Under the pieces are notes generated by a model, which had not been told where the DNA came from, ran no database searches, and saw nothing but the letters and a program-made list of their open reading frames with translations. 64,000 nucleotides of DNA, taken from assembly GCF_900188415.1 (NCBI RefSeq), contig NZ_FZNV01000005.1, positions 124,001-188,000 on the forward strand. Reading direction: 5' to 3'. Source of the stretch: Maribacter sedimenticola. GTDB lineage: Bacteria; Bacteroidota; Bacteroidia; Flavobacteriales; Flavobacteriaceae. The position numbers were made by a program, and so were the translations under genes. This document shows, one piece after another, positions 52,789-60,986 of the stretch. Position 1 is the first letter of the stretch. Every line of letters starts with the position of its first letter.

Positions 52789-53442
52789 ATGAAAAGAATA
52801 CTTTTCTTATTGACCACATTGTACTGTATAGCAGCCCTTGGACAAAAGAACATTTATGAAAGCCCAAATTTTGATGAATTAAGTGAAGATCATGCCGTAT
52901 TGGCCATAATTCCTTTTCTAACAAATCTAGACCTTAACGAACCCATTTCCAGGGAGGAACAAAAAAGACTTGAAGAAAATGAAGGATATGCTGTACAAAA
53001 TGCTTTGGAAACTTATTTTTCCAGAAGAAGTAAAAAGAAAAAGTTACCGGTAAAGTTTCAGAATATAAAAAATACTACCGCTATTTTGGCACAAAACAAT
53101 GTAACCTATGAAAATATAGATGTCTACACCACCAAACAATTAAGTGAAATTTTGGGTGTAGATGGTATAATTAGCGGAACTTTAGATTTAAACATATTAC
53201 TTTCTAGCGGTATACCTACAGAGTTCAGCTTTACAGATTATATTTCCGGTGGAGCAGATTATGGCCGAATTGGCATAAAGATCAGCGATGGCGACACTGG
53301 AAGACTGCTATGGAAATATGAAAAGGAGATTAATAAAAAAACTGGCAAAAACACCACGGACCTCATTGACCGTATGATGAAATTGGCCATTAGAAAATTT
53401 CCATACGAAAGGGAAAGAAAACGAGACCGCAACAAAAATTAA
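52789..53442 (+). CDS. Secreted protein with CsgG/TolB-N-like features
   Basis: 217 residues with a signal peptide (cleavage near ALGQ, ~19). The mature protein has the pattern of the TolB-N/CsgG alpha-beta fold: AVLAIIPFLTNLDL near 36-49, a helix, then TKQLSEILGVDGIISGTLDL near 115-134 and YGRIGIKISDGDTGRLLWKYE near 163-183. The C-terminus is very basic. A role as an envelope accessory to the upstream receptor is inferred from the operon. The family assignment is by pattern only. Its stop is one base from the convergent iscS stop. Confidence 0.7.
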   Translation: MKRILFLLTTLYCIAALGQKNIYESPNFDELSEDHAVLAIIPFLTNLDLNEPISREEQKRLEENEGYAVQNALETYFSRRSKKKKLPVKFQNIKNTTAILAQNNVTYENIDVYTTKQLSEILGVDGIISGTLDLNILLSSGIPTEFSFTDYISGGADYGRIGIKISDGDTGRLLWKYEKEINKKTGKNTTDLIDRMMKLAIRKFPYERERKRDRNKN

Positions 53443-53443
53443 A

Positions 53444-54592
53444 CTAACTTTCTATTATATCCTTGAGCACCTTAATGGTGTAATCAATTTCCTCCCTCGT
53501 GTTATAGGTAGAAAATGAAAAACGCACAGATGGTTTTTTCATGTCTTCCTTGGACAAAATTTGGGTAAGGACATGACTACCGGTATCGCTCCCTGATTGA
53601 CATGCACTTCCTTTTGAACACGCTATACCTTTAATATCCAAGTTGAACAAAAGCATCATAGCCTTATCTTCCGTAATGGGCAAACAAACGTTCACCAACG
53701 TATAGGTGCTTTTTTCCATATCTGCGGAATGTCCGTTAAATTTGGCTTCCGGTATATCCTTTCTTACCTGTTCTATAAAATACCTCTTAAGTCCTTCAAC
53801 ATATTTCTTTTCCGTTTCCAAATTATCATAGGCGTGCACAAACGCTTCTTGGAGACCAACAATATTATGGAAAGACTCCGTACCTGCCCTGAGCCCACGT
53901 TCTTGAGACCCTCCGGATATCATACAGCTCATACCTGAATTTTTTCGGATAAAAGCAAAACCAATACCTTTAGGCCCATGAAATTTATGAGCTGCTGCAG
54001 CTAGAAAATCTATTGGAAACTTTTTTACATCCCATTCATAATGACCTAAAGATTGAACAGTATCGGAATGTACCAAGGCATCGTATTTTTTGGATAATAA
54101 GGTAATCTGTTCCAAATCTATTTTATTGCCTATTTCGTTGTTCACATGCATAAGGCTTACCAATTTTTTAGAACCATTGCTTTTCAATAGTTCTTCCAAA
54201 TGCAACAAATCAGGATTGCCATAAGCGTCCAAATTAACATATTGCAATTCTATAAGACCTTTTGCTTCCAGTTCCTCTACCGTATGTAGTACTGCATGAT
54301 GTTCTATTCTAGTAGTGATTATAGTCTTTACCCCTAGATCACGCACCGCACATCTTAATATCATGTTATCCGCCTCAGTACCTCCACTGGTAAAAATAAT
54401 TTCAGAGGGCTGTGCATTAATATATTTGGCAATTGTCTTTCTTGCACTTTCTATGGCCGTTTTCGCTGTTCTGCCAAAACTATGTGTAGAAGAAGGATTT
54501 CCGTAGGAATTAGCCAATGCATCCTGCATTTTTGAAATTACCTTAGGGTGAACCTGTGTTGTTGCCGCATTATCTAAATATACCTGTTTCAT
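53444..54592 (-). CDS. Cysteine desulfurase (NifS/IscS family)
   Basis: 382 residues from the ATG at 54592. The TTG one codon upstream is less likely. It is a PLP enzyme that removes sulfur from cysteine for Fe-S clusters and thio-cofactors. Visible are YLDNAATTQVHP at the N-terminus, SGGTEADNM near 70, the Schiff-base lysine in AAHKFHGPKGIGF near 203 and the catalytic loop CSKGSACQSGSDTGSHVL near 325-342. A -7 element (54619-54626) lies 26 bases upstream. It may also feed the rhodanese of the cofactor operon, but that is inference. Confidence 0.94.
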   Translation of the reverse strand: MKQVYLDNAATTQVHPKVISKMQDALANSYGNPSSTHSFGRTAKTAIESARKTIAKYINAQPSEIIFTSGGTEADNMILRCAVRDLGVKTIITTRIEHHAVLHTVEELEAKGLIELQYVNLDAYGNPDLLHLEELLKSNGSKKLVSLMHVNNEIGNKIDLEQITLLSKKYDALVHSDTVQSLGHYEWDVKKFPIDFLAAAAHKFHGPKGIGFAFIRKNSGMSCMISGGSQERGLRAGTESFHNIVGLQEAFVHAYDNLETEKKYVEGLKRYFIEQVRKDIPEAKFNGHSADMEKSTYTLVNVCLPITEDKAMMLLFNLDIKGIACSKGSACQSGSDTGSHVLTQILSKEDMKKPSVRFSFSTYNTREEIDYTIKVLKDIIES

Positions 54593-54618
54593 CAAAGCCT
54601 GCTCTAATAAATAAAGAA

Positions 54619-54626
54619 CAAAAATA
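54619..54626 (-). promoter_or_regulatory. -7 promoter element for cysteine desulfurase gene
   Basis: Minus-strand TATTTTTG, 26 bases before the ATG at 54592. Confidence 0.6.
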
Positions 54627-54692
54627 GCTCAAATAAAGTTAATTTACCCATAAATGGAGGGTGTGCTTTCCATGGGTTTATAATTTTTAAAT

Positions 54693-54700
54693 TAAATTTG
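54693..54700 (+). promoter_or_regulatory. -7 promoter element for lipoprotein gene at 54705
   Basis: TAAATTTG ends 4 bases before the ATG at 54705, which predicts a leaderless transcript. Confidence 0.6.
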
Positions 54701-54704
54701 ATGT

Positions 54705-55208
54705 ATGAAAAAATACCTACTAATTGGTTGTTTATTTTTATTGTTTGCCTGTGACGATGGCGACCTTCAAATAGAAACGGTGGACTTTGATAGCATAGAC
54801 AATGTCCAAAATTGTGGAACGTTATCCACATCTTCTACCAACGTGGTTTTTAAGATCAATGGTGACGAGTCCTTGATCATTACCTTGGCTAGCGGACTCC
54901 TAAAAAATGAAGTAACCACGACGGATAGGGAAAGTGCAGTTCCCGGAAACTCACAAGTAAGCTATCGTATATTTTCTGAAACCGTAACCAGTGCCTATTT
55001 TTGTGATGCACCACCACCACTTACACCAACGGTCATTGAAGAAATTGAGGCTGAAGGCGGCTCTGTTACCGTTAGTACTACAACGGCGGATAGCGTAACC
55101 TTTACGCACACTATCAAGCTAAGTGGCATTACATTTGTCAATGAAAACGGAAGTAGAATTACGGATCTGCAGATTAATGAGTTTGGTGAAGTAACTACTG
55201 GAGGATAA
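54705..55208 (+). CDS. Lipoprotein of unknown function
   Basis: 167 residues with a lipoprotein signal (FLLFACDD, Cys16) and Asp/Glu residues right after the Cys, as is common for exported Bacteroidota lipoproteins. The mature part is beta-rich and Thr/Ser-rich, with one Cys at NCGTLS near 37 and one at YFCDAPPPL near 103 that could form a disulfide. No known domain is recognised. Its promoter is 4 bases upstream. Its stop lies one base from that of the convergent Smr gene. Confidence 0.72.
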   Translation: MKKYLLIGCLFLLFACDDGDLQIETVDFDSIDNVQNCGTLSTSSTNVVFKINGDESLIITLASGLLKNEVTTTDRESAVPGNSQVSYRIFSETVTSAYFCDAPPPLTPTVIEEIEAEGGSVTVSTTTADSVTFTHTIKLSGITFVNENGSRITDLQINEFGEVTTGG

Positions 55209-55209
55209 T

Positions 55210-55752
55210 CTAAGGGTTTTGGTAGACATAAACTTCTGTTGCCCCTAGGCCATATTTTTGATACTCTGCATCATAATATTTAATATTCTCATATTTATTG
55301 AAAAGGTAACGTAGTTCTTCCTTTAGAATTCCTTCCCCTACTCCGTGGATAAAGACAATTTTTTGAATGCGTTTGGCTATGGCAAAATCCAATTGCCTTT
55401 TTGCGGTTTCCAATTGCAGGTTCAGAATAGCATAGTTGTCCAGTTGTTTAGGATTTTTTACCAATTGGTTAATATGCAGGTCCACTTCCATCTTAGGTGC
55501 GTTACGCTCTTTTGGCTTAACAATGGTAGATTTTTTCCGCTTTGGTATTTCCTTTTCTTTTTTAATGCGAGCAATATCAAAATTAGAGACACGTATATCG
55601 TTGGCCATTAACACAAGTTCATGGGGCTCATAGACTAGAGGAAAACCATCATCGCTAATGATTGTTATATCCTTACCGTTAATGGCATTTACCCTTCCCT
55701 TGATAACATCATCAATTGTTTCTACAATATCGCCTATCTGAAATTGAGACAT
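55210..55752 (-). CDS. Smr domain protein with N-terminal beta-barrel (DUF2027-like)
   Basis: 180 residues from the ATG at 55752 (MSQFQIGD). The reading from 55773 overlaps the -7 element and is rejected. An N-terminal SH3/KOW-like segment (~1-60; GDIVETIDDVIKGRVNAING) and a basic linker (~65-85) precede a C-terminal Smr domain (~88-178), with the DLHI box and the FIHGVGEGILKEEL nuclease-type motif. Smr domains nick or bind branched nucleic acids or stalled mRNA. In Bacteroidota this two-part protein is common; its substrate is not known. Confidence 0.86.
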   Translation of the reverse strand: MSQFQIGDIVETIDDVIKGRVNAINGKDITIISDDGFPLVYEPHELVLMANDIRVSNFDIARIKKEKEIPKRKKSTIVKPKERNAPKMEVDLHINQLVKNPKQLDNYAILNLQLETAKRQLDFAIAKRIQKIVFIHGVGEGILKEELRYLFNKYENIKYYDAEYQKYGLGATEVYVYQNP

Positions 55753-55770
55753 GTTTTTATTTTGAATACA

Positions 55771-55778
55771 CAAAAATA
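55771..55778 (-). promoter_or_regulatory. -7 promoter element for Smr protein gene
   Basis: Minus-strand TATTTTTG, 18 bases before the ATG at 55752. Confidence 0.6.
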
Positions 55779-55810
55779 ATGGTAATTTTCCAACTTAGAA
55801 TTTCTATAAA

Positions 55811-56116
55811 ATGCGATTAAGGGCATTATTTATTTATTTGGGGTTGGATAATTTTATGTTGCCCTGTTTCACCAAAAAATTAATAGGGATAGATTGCCCA
55901 GGTTGCGGTATGCAACGTGCCATACTTTTTTTGACCAAGGGAGAATTTATTGAGGCATTTAAAATGTATCCTGCCATTTATCCTATGCTATTACTTTTGG
56001 CTTTTTTGGGAGCAAACAAATTATATACAATAAAGTATGCTAACACCATTACAATAATTCTCATGATTAGCACCGTAGGATTTATATTGACCAATTATAT
56101 ATTAAAATTTATCTAA
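55811..56116 (+). CDS. DUF2752 membrane protein
   Basis: 101 residues. The hallmark IDCPGCGMQRA (Cys29, Cys32, with the Arg/Ala) is near the N-terminus, followed by two or three membrane segments (~50-67, ~75-98). DUF2752 proteins have no proven role; the CPGC motif resembles a redox or metal-binding site at the membrane face. It heads a three-gene run with two CCC-motif membrane proteins, 15 bases to the next. A near-consensus TAATTTTC element is upstream. Confidence 0.82.
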   Translation: MRLRALFIYLGLDNFMLPCFTKKLIGIDCPGCGMQRAILFLTKGEFIEAFKMYPAIYPMLLLLAFLGANKLYTIKYANTITIILMISTVGFILTNYILKFI

Positions 56117-56131
56117 CTAAACCTTTAAATT

Positions 56132-56470
56132 ATGGAACAACAAAAATTACCTAATGTAACATTGATATTAGTGCTCGGCATAGCTTCAATCATTCTATGC
56201 TGGTGTTATGGTATTTTAGGGCTAATTCTTAGTATCATTGGTTTGGTACTTGCACTTAATACTACCAAGCTCTATAATGCAAATCCAAATGATTACACTA
56301 ATTACTCCGCCCTTAAAACGGCAAAGCTGGTTACCATCATAGGTCTGGTACTGAACATTTTATTTTTACTGTTCATGATTTGGTTTATTATGTGGATCGG
56401 TTGGGATGTAATCATGAGTCAAGATCAAGAGCTTATACAGGAGCGAATGAACGAATTATTAAATCAATAA
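56132..56470 (+). CDS. CCC-motif (CD225/dispanin-like) membrane protein, copy 1
   Basis: 112 residues with two long hydrophobic segments: ~9-43 (with a CWCYG at 23-27) and ~65-96. Between them lies a soluble loop NTTKLYNANPNDYTNYSALKTAK. Its order, a Cys-rich first helix with Gly, a short loop ending in DY and a basic turn, then a second helix, matches the dispanin (CD225) pattern by eye. The gene belongs to the DUF2752 cluster. The second copy starts 2 bases after its stop. Function unknown. Confidence 0.78.
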   Translation: MEQQKLPNVTLILVLGIASIILCWCYGILGLILSIIGLVLALNTTKLYNANPNDYTNYSALKTAKLVTIIGLVLNILFLLFMIWFIMWIGWDVIMSQDQELIQERMNELLNQ

Positions 56471-56472
56471 TA

Positions 56473-56772
56473 ATGGAAGAAAAAATTCCAGGTTCCAGTA
56501 ATGCATTAACATTTGGCATTCTATCTATAGTATTGACCCTTTTCTGTTGTGGGCCTTTTGGTGCAATTTTTAGTTTCATAGGTTTGAACTATGCTAAAAA
56601 AGCAAAAGCTTTCCATGAAGCCAATCCGGGCAATTATAGTGGTTATGATAACATACAGACCGGTAGAGTGCTCTCTTATATAGGCCTGGCCCTTTCAGTT
56701 ATATTATTAATACTTACCATTATTTATTTTGGATTGATCATTGCGTTTTTTGCTACGGCAGATTTCCAATAA
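56473..56772 (+). CDS. CCC-motif (CD225/dispanin-like) membrane protein, copy 2
   Basis: 99 residues from the ATG at 56473; a longer upstream frame overlapping copy 1 is not credible. The first helix (~11-37) carries FCCGPFG (Cys25, 26). The loop AKKAKAFHEANPGNYSGYDN and second helix (~64-95) follow. It is a paralogue of copy 1 and matches the CD225 pattern more closely (CC-x-P-x-G, then a DY/NY loop). It ends the operon at a very strong palindromic terminator. Confidence 0.8.
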   Translation: MEEKIPGSSNALTFGILSIVLTLFCCGPFGAIFSFIGLNYAKKAKAFHEANPGNYSGYDNIQTGRVLSYIGLALSVILLILTIIYFGLIIAFFATADFQ

Positions 56773-56788
56773 CCAATAGTAAGCAAAG

Positions 56789-56818
56789 AAAAATCCCCGA
56801 ACATGTTCGGGGATTTTT
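56789..56818. terminator. Bidirectional terminator, perfect 30-base palindrome
   Basis: AAAAATCCCCGAACA and its exact complement are adjacent with no spacer, flanked by T-runs. The rocD stop codon begins on the next base (56819). Confidence 0.93.
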
Positions 56819-58099
56819 TTATTGTTTAAATGTTTGCAAGGTTCTTATGATAATGGACACACAGTCCAACAACTCTGCTTTTGTCATAACCAAAGGTGGT
56901 GCAAAACGAATTATGTTACCGTGTGTTGGTTTAGCAAGAAGACCGTTTTCCTTTAATGCCATACAAATATCCCATGCAGTGGAACTTTCTTCTGTATCGT
57001 TGATAAGAATTGCATTTAAAAGTCCCTTGCCCCTAACACTTTTCACAAGGTCACAAGTAGGAATAAACTCATTGAGTTCTTTCCTGAAAATTTCACCTAG
57101 AACATAAGCGTTTTCAGCAAGTTTTTCTTCTTTGACAACACCTAGGGCCGCCATACCTACGGCCGCGGCAATTGGGTTACCTCCAAAGGTACTTCCGTGA
57201 TTGCCTGGGCGAATTACATTCATGATGGCATCATTGGCCAAAACGGCAGAAACTGGGTATGCACCACCGGATAATGCCTTTCCTAAGATTAATATATCCG
57301 GTTTTACTTCTGGTTCTCCGCTACAATGTTTGTCCACACAAGAGCAATTACCGCATGTGGCAAGTAAACGACCCGTACGGGCAATACCTGTCTGTACTTC
57401 ATCTGCAATGAACAATACGTTATATTTTTCACATAATGCCTTAGCACCTTTTAAATAACCTTCAGATGGCACATAAACCCCAGCTTCACCTTGAATTGGT
57501 TCAACCAAGAACCCAGCTACATTTTCATTGGTTTTCAAGGCCTCTTCCAGAGCCATTAAATTATCGTATTCTATTTTAATGAATCCGTCCGTATACGGGC
57601 CAAAATTCTTACGAGCCACCGGGTCATTTGAAAAGGAGATGATTGTTGTGGTACGACCATGAAAATTATTTTCACAAACAATGATTTCCGCAGCATTTTC
57701 TGCTATACCCTTTTTTTCATAAGCCCATTTCCTACATATTTTCAATGCGGTCTCAACAGCCTCTGCCCCCGTATTCATTGGTAAGAGCTTGTCAAAATGA
57801 AAAGTCTCCGTTGCATACTTTTCATATTTCCCCAACATATCATTATAAAACGCCCTAGAGGTCAAGGATAGCGTTTTAGCCTGATCAACCATTGCATTAA
57901 CTATTGTTGGGTGACAATGCCCTTGGTTAACGGCAGAATAGGCCGAAAGAAAATCATAATACTTTTTTCCTTCCACATCCCAAACGAAAACACCTTCACC
58001 CCTGCTTAAAACAACAGGCAATGGGTGATAATTATGGGCTCCGTGTTTTTCTTCCAAGGCAATTGCATCCTTAGAAGTAATCTTTTCTAAAACTGACAT
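56819..58099 (-). CDS. rocD: Ornithine--oxo-acid aminotransferase
   Basis: 426 residues, class III PLP aminotransferase converting ornithine to glutamate semialdehyde. Landmarks are [15 protein letters not shown] near 50, [17 protein letters not shown] near 108-124, the ENNFHGRT motif near 145, [16 protein letters not shown] near 228-243 and the PLP lysine in [15 protein letters not shown] near 272. Between the last two is a Cys-rich insert ([11 protein letters not shown]) absent from classic OATs. A -7 element at 58203-58210 would give an unusually long (~100-base) leader. It shares a terminator with the CCC cluster. Confidence 0.95.
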   Translation of the reverse strand: MSVLEKITSKDAIALEEKHGAHNYHPLPVVLSRGEGVFVWDVEGKKYYDFLSAYSAVNQGHCHPTIVNAMVDQAKTLSLTSRAFYNDMLGKYEKYATETFHFDKLLPMNTGAEAVETALKICRKWAYEKKGIAENAAEIIVCENNFHGRTTTIISFSNDPVARKNFGPYTDGFIKIEYDNLMALEEALKTNENVAGFLVEPIQGEAGVYVPSEGYLKGAKALCEKYNVLFIADEVQTGIARTGRLLATCGNCSCVDKHCSGEPEVKPDILILGKALSGGAYPVSAVLANDAIMNVIRPGNHGSTFGGNPIAAAVGMAALGVVKEEKLAENAYVLGEIFRKELNEFIPTCDLVKSVRGKGLLNAILINDTEESSTAWDICMALKENGLLAKPTHGNIIRFAPPLVMTKAELLDCVSIIIRTLQTFKQ

Positions 58100-58150
58100 G
58101 ATAAAATTACTTTAAATAAAACTTTAGCAATTCCTTCTATACCTTTTTCC

Positions 58151-58166
58151 TTTCGAAGAGTCGAAA
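58151..58166 (-). promoter_or_regulatory. Hairpin in the rocD leader
   Basis: The inverted repeat TTTCGA - 4 bases - TCGAAA lies within the ~100-base leader between the predicted promoter and the rocD start. No following T-run is seen. Apart from this and the promoter elements, the 218-base gap 58100-58317 holds nothing I recognise. Confidence 0.3.
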
Positions 58167-58202
58167 ATTCAGCGTAGGAGAGAAATCATCCCTGTAGAAT
58201 TC

Positions 58203-58210
58203 CAAAAATA
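58203..58210 (-). promoter_or_regulatory. -7 promoter element, likely rocD
   Basis: Minus-strand TATTTTTG, 103 bases before the rocD ATG; no closer exact match is seen. Confidence 0.4.
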
Positions 58211-58305
58211 CAAATTAATGCTGTCATAATAAATAATACCGTCCAACGTATTTAATTACTTGTTAATACTATCAATAACAGTATTCGCAATCCAAAGAAA
58301 CCTTT

Positions 58306-58313
58306 TATTTTTG
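58306..58313 (+). promoter_or_regulatory. -7 promoter element for rlmD
   Basis: TATTTTTG ends 4 bases before the ATG at 58318, which predicts a leaderless transcript. Confidence 0.65.
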
Positions 58314-58317
58314 CGCT

Positions 58318-59739
58318 ATGCGAAAAAAGACAAAGCGACTGGTTTTTGAAAAGGTTACGGTCCTAGATGCGGCAGCCAAGGGTAAAACCATAGGAAAAGC
58401 TCCGGATGGAAGGGTAATCTTTTTAACCAATACCGTACCGGGTGATGTGGTTGATGTACAGACCACAAAAAAAAGAAAAGCATATTTTGAAGGTGTGGCG
58501 ACCAATTTTCATACCCTATCGAAAAAAAGGGTTGATCCGGTCTGCCAACATTTTGGTGTATGTGGAGGATGCAAGTGGCAAGATATGGGTTATGAGCACC
58601 AACTTTTTTATAAACAAAAAGAGGTTGAGAATAACTTAAAAAGAATAGGCCATATTGAGCTACCGGAAGTAACACCGATCTTAGGATCAAAAGAACAATA
58701 TTTCTATAGGAATAAAATGGAATTTTCATTTTCCGATAGTCGTTGGCTTACCTTGAACGAAATTCAGTCCGATCAACAGATAGAAGATAGAAACGCTTTA
58801 GGTTTTCATATTCCAGGAATGTGGGATAAAATTTTGGATATAAAAAAATGTCATTTACAACGTGACCCTTCCAATGCCATACGCTTACAGACCAAAAAAT
58901 TTGCTGCGGTAAATGGCCTCACCTTTTTTAATCCAAGAAACCAACATGGTCTTTTACGAACATTAATGATCCGTACCACCTCTATTGGTGAAGTAATGGT
59001 AATGGTACAATTTTTTGAGGATGATAAAGAGAAAAGAGAATTGTTGCTAAACCATCTTACTAAAACATTTCCAGAGATAACATCCTTGTTATATGTTATC
59101 AACCCAAAACAGAACGACACCATTTATGATCAAGAAATTATTTGTTTTTCGGGTAGAGACCATATTTTAGAAGAAATGGAAGGGTTGAAGTTTAAGATAA
59201 ACGCCAAATCTTTTTACCAAACCAATTCTGAACAGGCCTATGAATTATATAAAATCACAAGAAATTTTGCAGATTTAAAAGGTGATGAATTGGTATATGA
59301 TTTATATACAGGCACAGGAACCATTGCTCAGTTCGTTTCTAAAAAAGCTAAAAAGGTAGTTGGAATTGAATCTGTACCTGAAGCAATTTTAGATGCCAAG
59401 GCAAATGCAGAGCGAAACAATATTGAAAACGTGGATTTCTTTGTTGGAGATATGAAAAATGTATTCAACGAACAATTTATAGCTCAAAACGGTGTGCCAG
59501 ATGTAATCATCACTGATCCCCCACGAGATGGTATGCATAAAGACGTTGTTCAACAAATCTTGAATATTGCACCTAACAAAGTGGTTTATGTAAGTTGTAA
59601 CAGTGCCACGCAAGCCAGGGATTTGGAACTTATGAAAGATATGTACAAGGTTACCAAGGTGCAGCCAGTAGATATGTTTCCACAAACCCACCATGTAGAA
59701 AATGTTGTACTTTTAGAAAAGAAAGAATTAGATGAGTAG
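58318..59739 (+). CDS. rlmD: 23S rRNA (uracil-5-)-methyltransferase RlmD-type
   Basis: 473 residues. The N-terminal TRAM beta-barrel is at ~5-70 (GKTIGKAPDGRVIFL; VPGDVVDVQ). The Fe4S4 cysteines sit in CQHFGVCGGCKWQ near 77-89 with CHLQ near 180. The methyltransferase domain (~270-470) has the SAM motif VYDLYTGTGTIAQF near 325 and ends with the catalytic Cys in VYVSCNSATQARDL near 427. It methylates a specific uridine in 23S rRNA (U1939 or U747 in E. coli numbering). Its stop overlaps the DUF6452 start by 8 bases. Confidence 0.93.
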   Translation: MRKKTKRLVFEKVTVLDAAAKGKTIGKAPDGRVIFLTNTVPGDVVDVQTTKKRKAYFEGVATNFHTLSKKRVDPVCQHFGVCGGCKWQDMGYEHQLFYKQKEVENNLKRIGHIELPEVTPILGSKEQYFYRNKMEFSFSDSRWLTLNEIQSDQQIEDRNALGFHIPGMWDKILDIKKCHLQRDPSNAIRLQTKKFAAVNGLTFFNPRNQHGLLRTLMIRTTSIGEVMVMVQFFEDDKEKRELLLNHLTKTFPEITSLLYVINPKQNDTIYDQEIICFSGRDHILEEMEGLKFKINAKSFYQTNSEQAYELYKITRNFADLKGDELVYDLYTGTGTIAQFVSKKAKKVVGIESVPEAILDAKANAERNNIENVDFFVGDMKNVFNEQFIAQNGVPDVIITDPPRDGMHKDVVQQILNIAPNKVVYVSCNSATQARDLELMKDMYKVTKVQPVDMFPQTHHVENVVLLEKKELDE

Positions 59740-60238
59740 GCTGCGAACTGTAATATTGTGTTTCTTGTGTATCATAGCAATATCCTCATGCGAAAAGGAT
59801 GATATTTGTGTTGAAGGAGACACTCCTCTCTTGGTCATAGAGTTTTATAATATTTTGGACACTAGTGCTTTAAAAAATGTCCCCACCTTAAGAGTGGTCG
59901 GTGTAGGCCAAAATGTTACGGTCAATACAGTGGCGGACAGAACGGCTTTAAGTACCATCTCCATACCACTAAAGACGGATGCTGATATTACCAGCTTTAT
60001 AATGATCAATAGTTCCGCCACTAACGATGAAGGTATAGAAACCGGAAATATAGATACGATAAACTTTTCCTATCAAAGAGTAGAAGACTTTCTTTCAAGA
60101 GGTTGTGGGTTTATTGTTAACTATGATGAATTACAAGCTACCATAACAACAGATTCCGAAAATTGGATTCAGGATATAGAAATAACAAGAAGTCAAGTAA
60201 TCAATTCAGATTCTACCCATGTCAAGATTTTTCATTAA
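59732..60238 (+). CDS. DUF6452 lipoprotein
   Basis: 168 residues with a lipoprotein signal (IAISSC, Cys20) followed by acidic residues and a second Cys (DDICVEGDTPLLVIEFYN). The mature part is beta-rich and matches the DUF6452 pattern. These proteins are usually encoded next to DUF6048 in Bacteroidota, as here. It overlaps rlmD at its start and the DUF6048 gene at its end (20 bases), so the three are a single unit. They may form an outer-membrane lipoprotein/barrel pair. Function unknown. Confidence 0.75.
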   Translation: MSRLRTVILCFLCIIAISSCEKDDICVEGDTPLLVIEFYNILDTSALKNVPTLRVVGVGQNVTVNTVADRTALSTISIPLKTDADITSFIMINSSATNDEGIETGNIDTINFSYQRVEDFLSRGCGFIVNYDELQATITTDSENWIQDIEITRSQVINSDSTHVKIFH

Positions 60239-60986
60239 TCTTTTTTTCATTTTCTTTAGCTGCTTGGCCATTTGCCAAAATAAGCCCATAGACCTAAATC
60301 CAAAAGATACGATTACCTATAAACAATCTTATGGATTACGTCTTGGAGTGGATTTAAGTAGAATCCTAAGAACATCTCTGGATGATAATTACAAAGGATT
60401 GGAATTGGTTGCTGACTATAGATTAACACAAAATTTATATATAGCCGCAGAAATAGGTAATGAAGAAAAGACCAAACAGGAAGACTTATATAATTTTACC
60501 ACATCTGGTAGTTACATTAAGGTTGGGGTAAATAAGAACAACTATGCCAATTGGTATGGTGAGCAAAATTTGATTTATATTGGAGGAAGGTTAGCATTCA
60601 GTACATTTGAAAATACGCTTAACAACTATCAATATTTTGACACCAATCGTTATTGGAGCTCAGAGGATTTTTCGAGCGGATCGGATATACCTGAAAATTT
60701 TTCTGGTCTTTCCGCCACTTGGCTAGAGGCGGTCTTTGGCACCAAAGTAGAATTATTCAAGAACCTTTATTTAGGTGCTAGTATACGGCTAGGAATTATA
60801 ATATCCCAAAAAGAAGATGACAGATTTCCAAATCTATATATTCCAGGATTTAATAAGGTTACTGATGATAGCCGATTTGGAGTAGGTTACAACTACAGTA
60901 TTTCTTATTTTTTACCTTTTTACAAAAAAAATAAGAAGGCCACTACCCTGCCCGAATCAGAAGAGCCCAATAGTGGAGAATTATAA
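60219..60986 (+). CDS. DUF6048 outer membrane beta-barrel-like protein
   Basis: 255 residues with a signal peptide (cleavage near AICQN, ~20). Alternating beta strands with aromatic belts (GLRLGVDLSRILRTS; LYIAAEIGNEEK; SYIKVGVNKNNYANWY; LYLGASIRLGIIIS) suggest an 8-stranded outer membrane barrel. The C-terminus is charged, without a barrel-ending aromatic. It is partnered with the DUF6452 lipoprotein gene. Its end overlaps that of the convergent membrane protein gene by 6 bases. Confidence 0.75.
   Translation: MSRFFINLFFIFFSCLAICQNKPIDLNPKDTITYKQSYGLRLGVDLSRILRTSLDDNYKGLELVADYRLTQNLYIAAEIGNEEKTKQEDLYNFTTSGSYIKVGVNKNNYANWYGEQNLIYIGGRLAFSTFENTLNNYQYFDTNRYWSSEDFSSGSDIPENFSGLSATWLEAVFGTKVELFKNLYLGASIRLGIIISQKEDDRFPNLYIPGFNKVTDDSRFGVGYNYSISYFLPFYKKNKKATTLPESEEPNSGEL

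Noticed and set aside
56380-56472. Upstream extension of CCC copy 2
   Set aside because: It runs inside copy 1 in another frame; the ATG at 56473 gives the family N-terminus.
58265-58285. AATACT / AGTATT inverted repeat upstream of rlmD
   Set aside because: It is short and in AT-rich DNA; chance occurrence is likely.
58100-58317. Possible riboswitch in the rocD/rlmD gap
   Set aside because: Only a 6-bp hairpin and promoter elements are visible; no known riboswitch core could be recognised.
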